DNA of 47,537 nt from Acidobacteriaceae bacterium (GTDB lineage: Bacteria > Acidobacteriota > Terriglobia > Terriglobales > Acidobacteriaceae), in assembly GCA_003166855.1 (NCBI GenBank), contig PMUM01000083.1:32481-80017 (forward strand). The letters run 5' to 3'. The translations under genes were made by a program, and so were the position numbers. The notes beneath the pieces are model-generated. The model saw nothing but the letters and a program-made list of their open reading frames with translations. It was not told where the DNA came from and searched no databases. Position 1 is the first letter of the stretch. The number at the start of each line of letters is the position of its first letter. Positions 46,602-47,537 of the stretch are shown one piece after another.

Positions 46602-46635
46602 CAAACTCTCGGTAGCGCGGTCAGCGAATCCATGA

Positions 46636-47537
<902 letters not shown>

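Overview
The window looks like an Acidobacteriota-type chromosomal segment. This is inferred from gene content: an Oar-like TonB receptor next to a VWFA-family protein, a sedolisin with an Ig-like tail, and a DUF4397 lipoprotein; no search was run. It contains about 30 supportable genes: a truncated ABC exporter, a hybrid histidine kinase, a metallophosphoesterase, a Spy/CpxP-like protein, a DUF5666 protein, the TonB receptor/VWFA pair, an orphan PilT-like ATPase, a serine hydrolase, an M48 protease, a four-gene TolC-MacA-MacB-type efflux operon, an NHL-repeat protein, a DUF4397 lipoprotein, a CpxA/CpxR-like two-component system, three receiver-only proteins around a TPR-secretin-cohesin protein, an S53 peptidase, a PHB-depolymerase-like esterase, a HipBA toxin-antitoxin pair, a GH51 arabinofuranosidase and a truncated esterase. 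I saw no rRNA, tRNA, CRISPR array or IS element. The main discovery candidate is a family of intergenic tandem arrays of a TTWAC half-site (GTWAA on the opposite strand). The half-sites sit in strict 11-bp phase (TTWAC-N6-TTWAC-N6-TTWAC), with about 12 arrays in this window, mostly upstream of genes for exported or envelope proteins. The architecture resembles OmpR/PhoB/CpxR-family operators, and the window encodes a CpxAR-like pair and a CpxP-like protein, so a local envelope regulon is proposed. Other observations: a three-repeat protein broken by an apparent 1-nt deletion and invisible in the ORF track, a cbiX-like gene interrupted by an in-frame TAG, a frameshifted TPR remnant, a LacI-type palindromic operator between the two glycan-active genes, a degenerate receiver domain, and a long inverted repeat in a gene-free interval.
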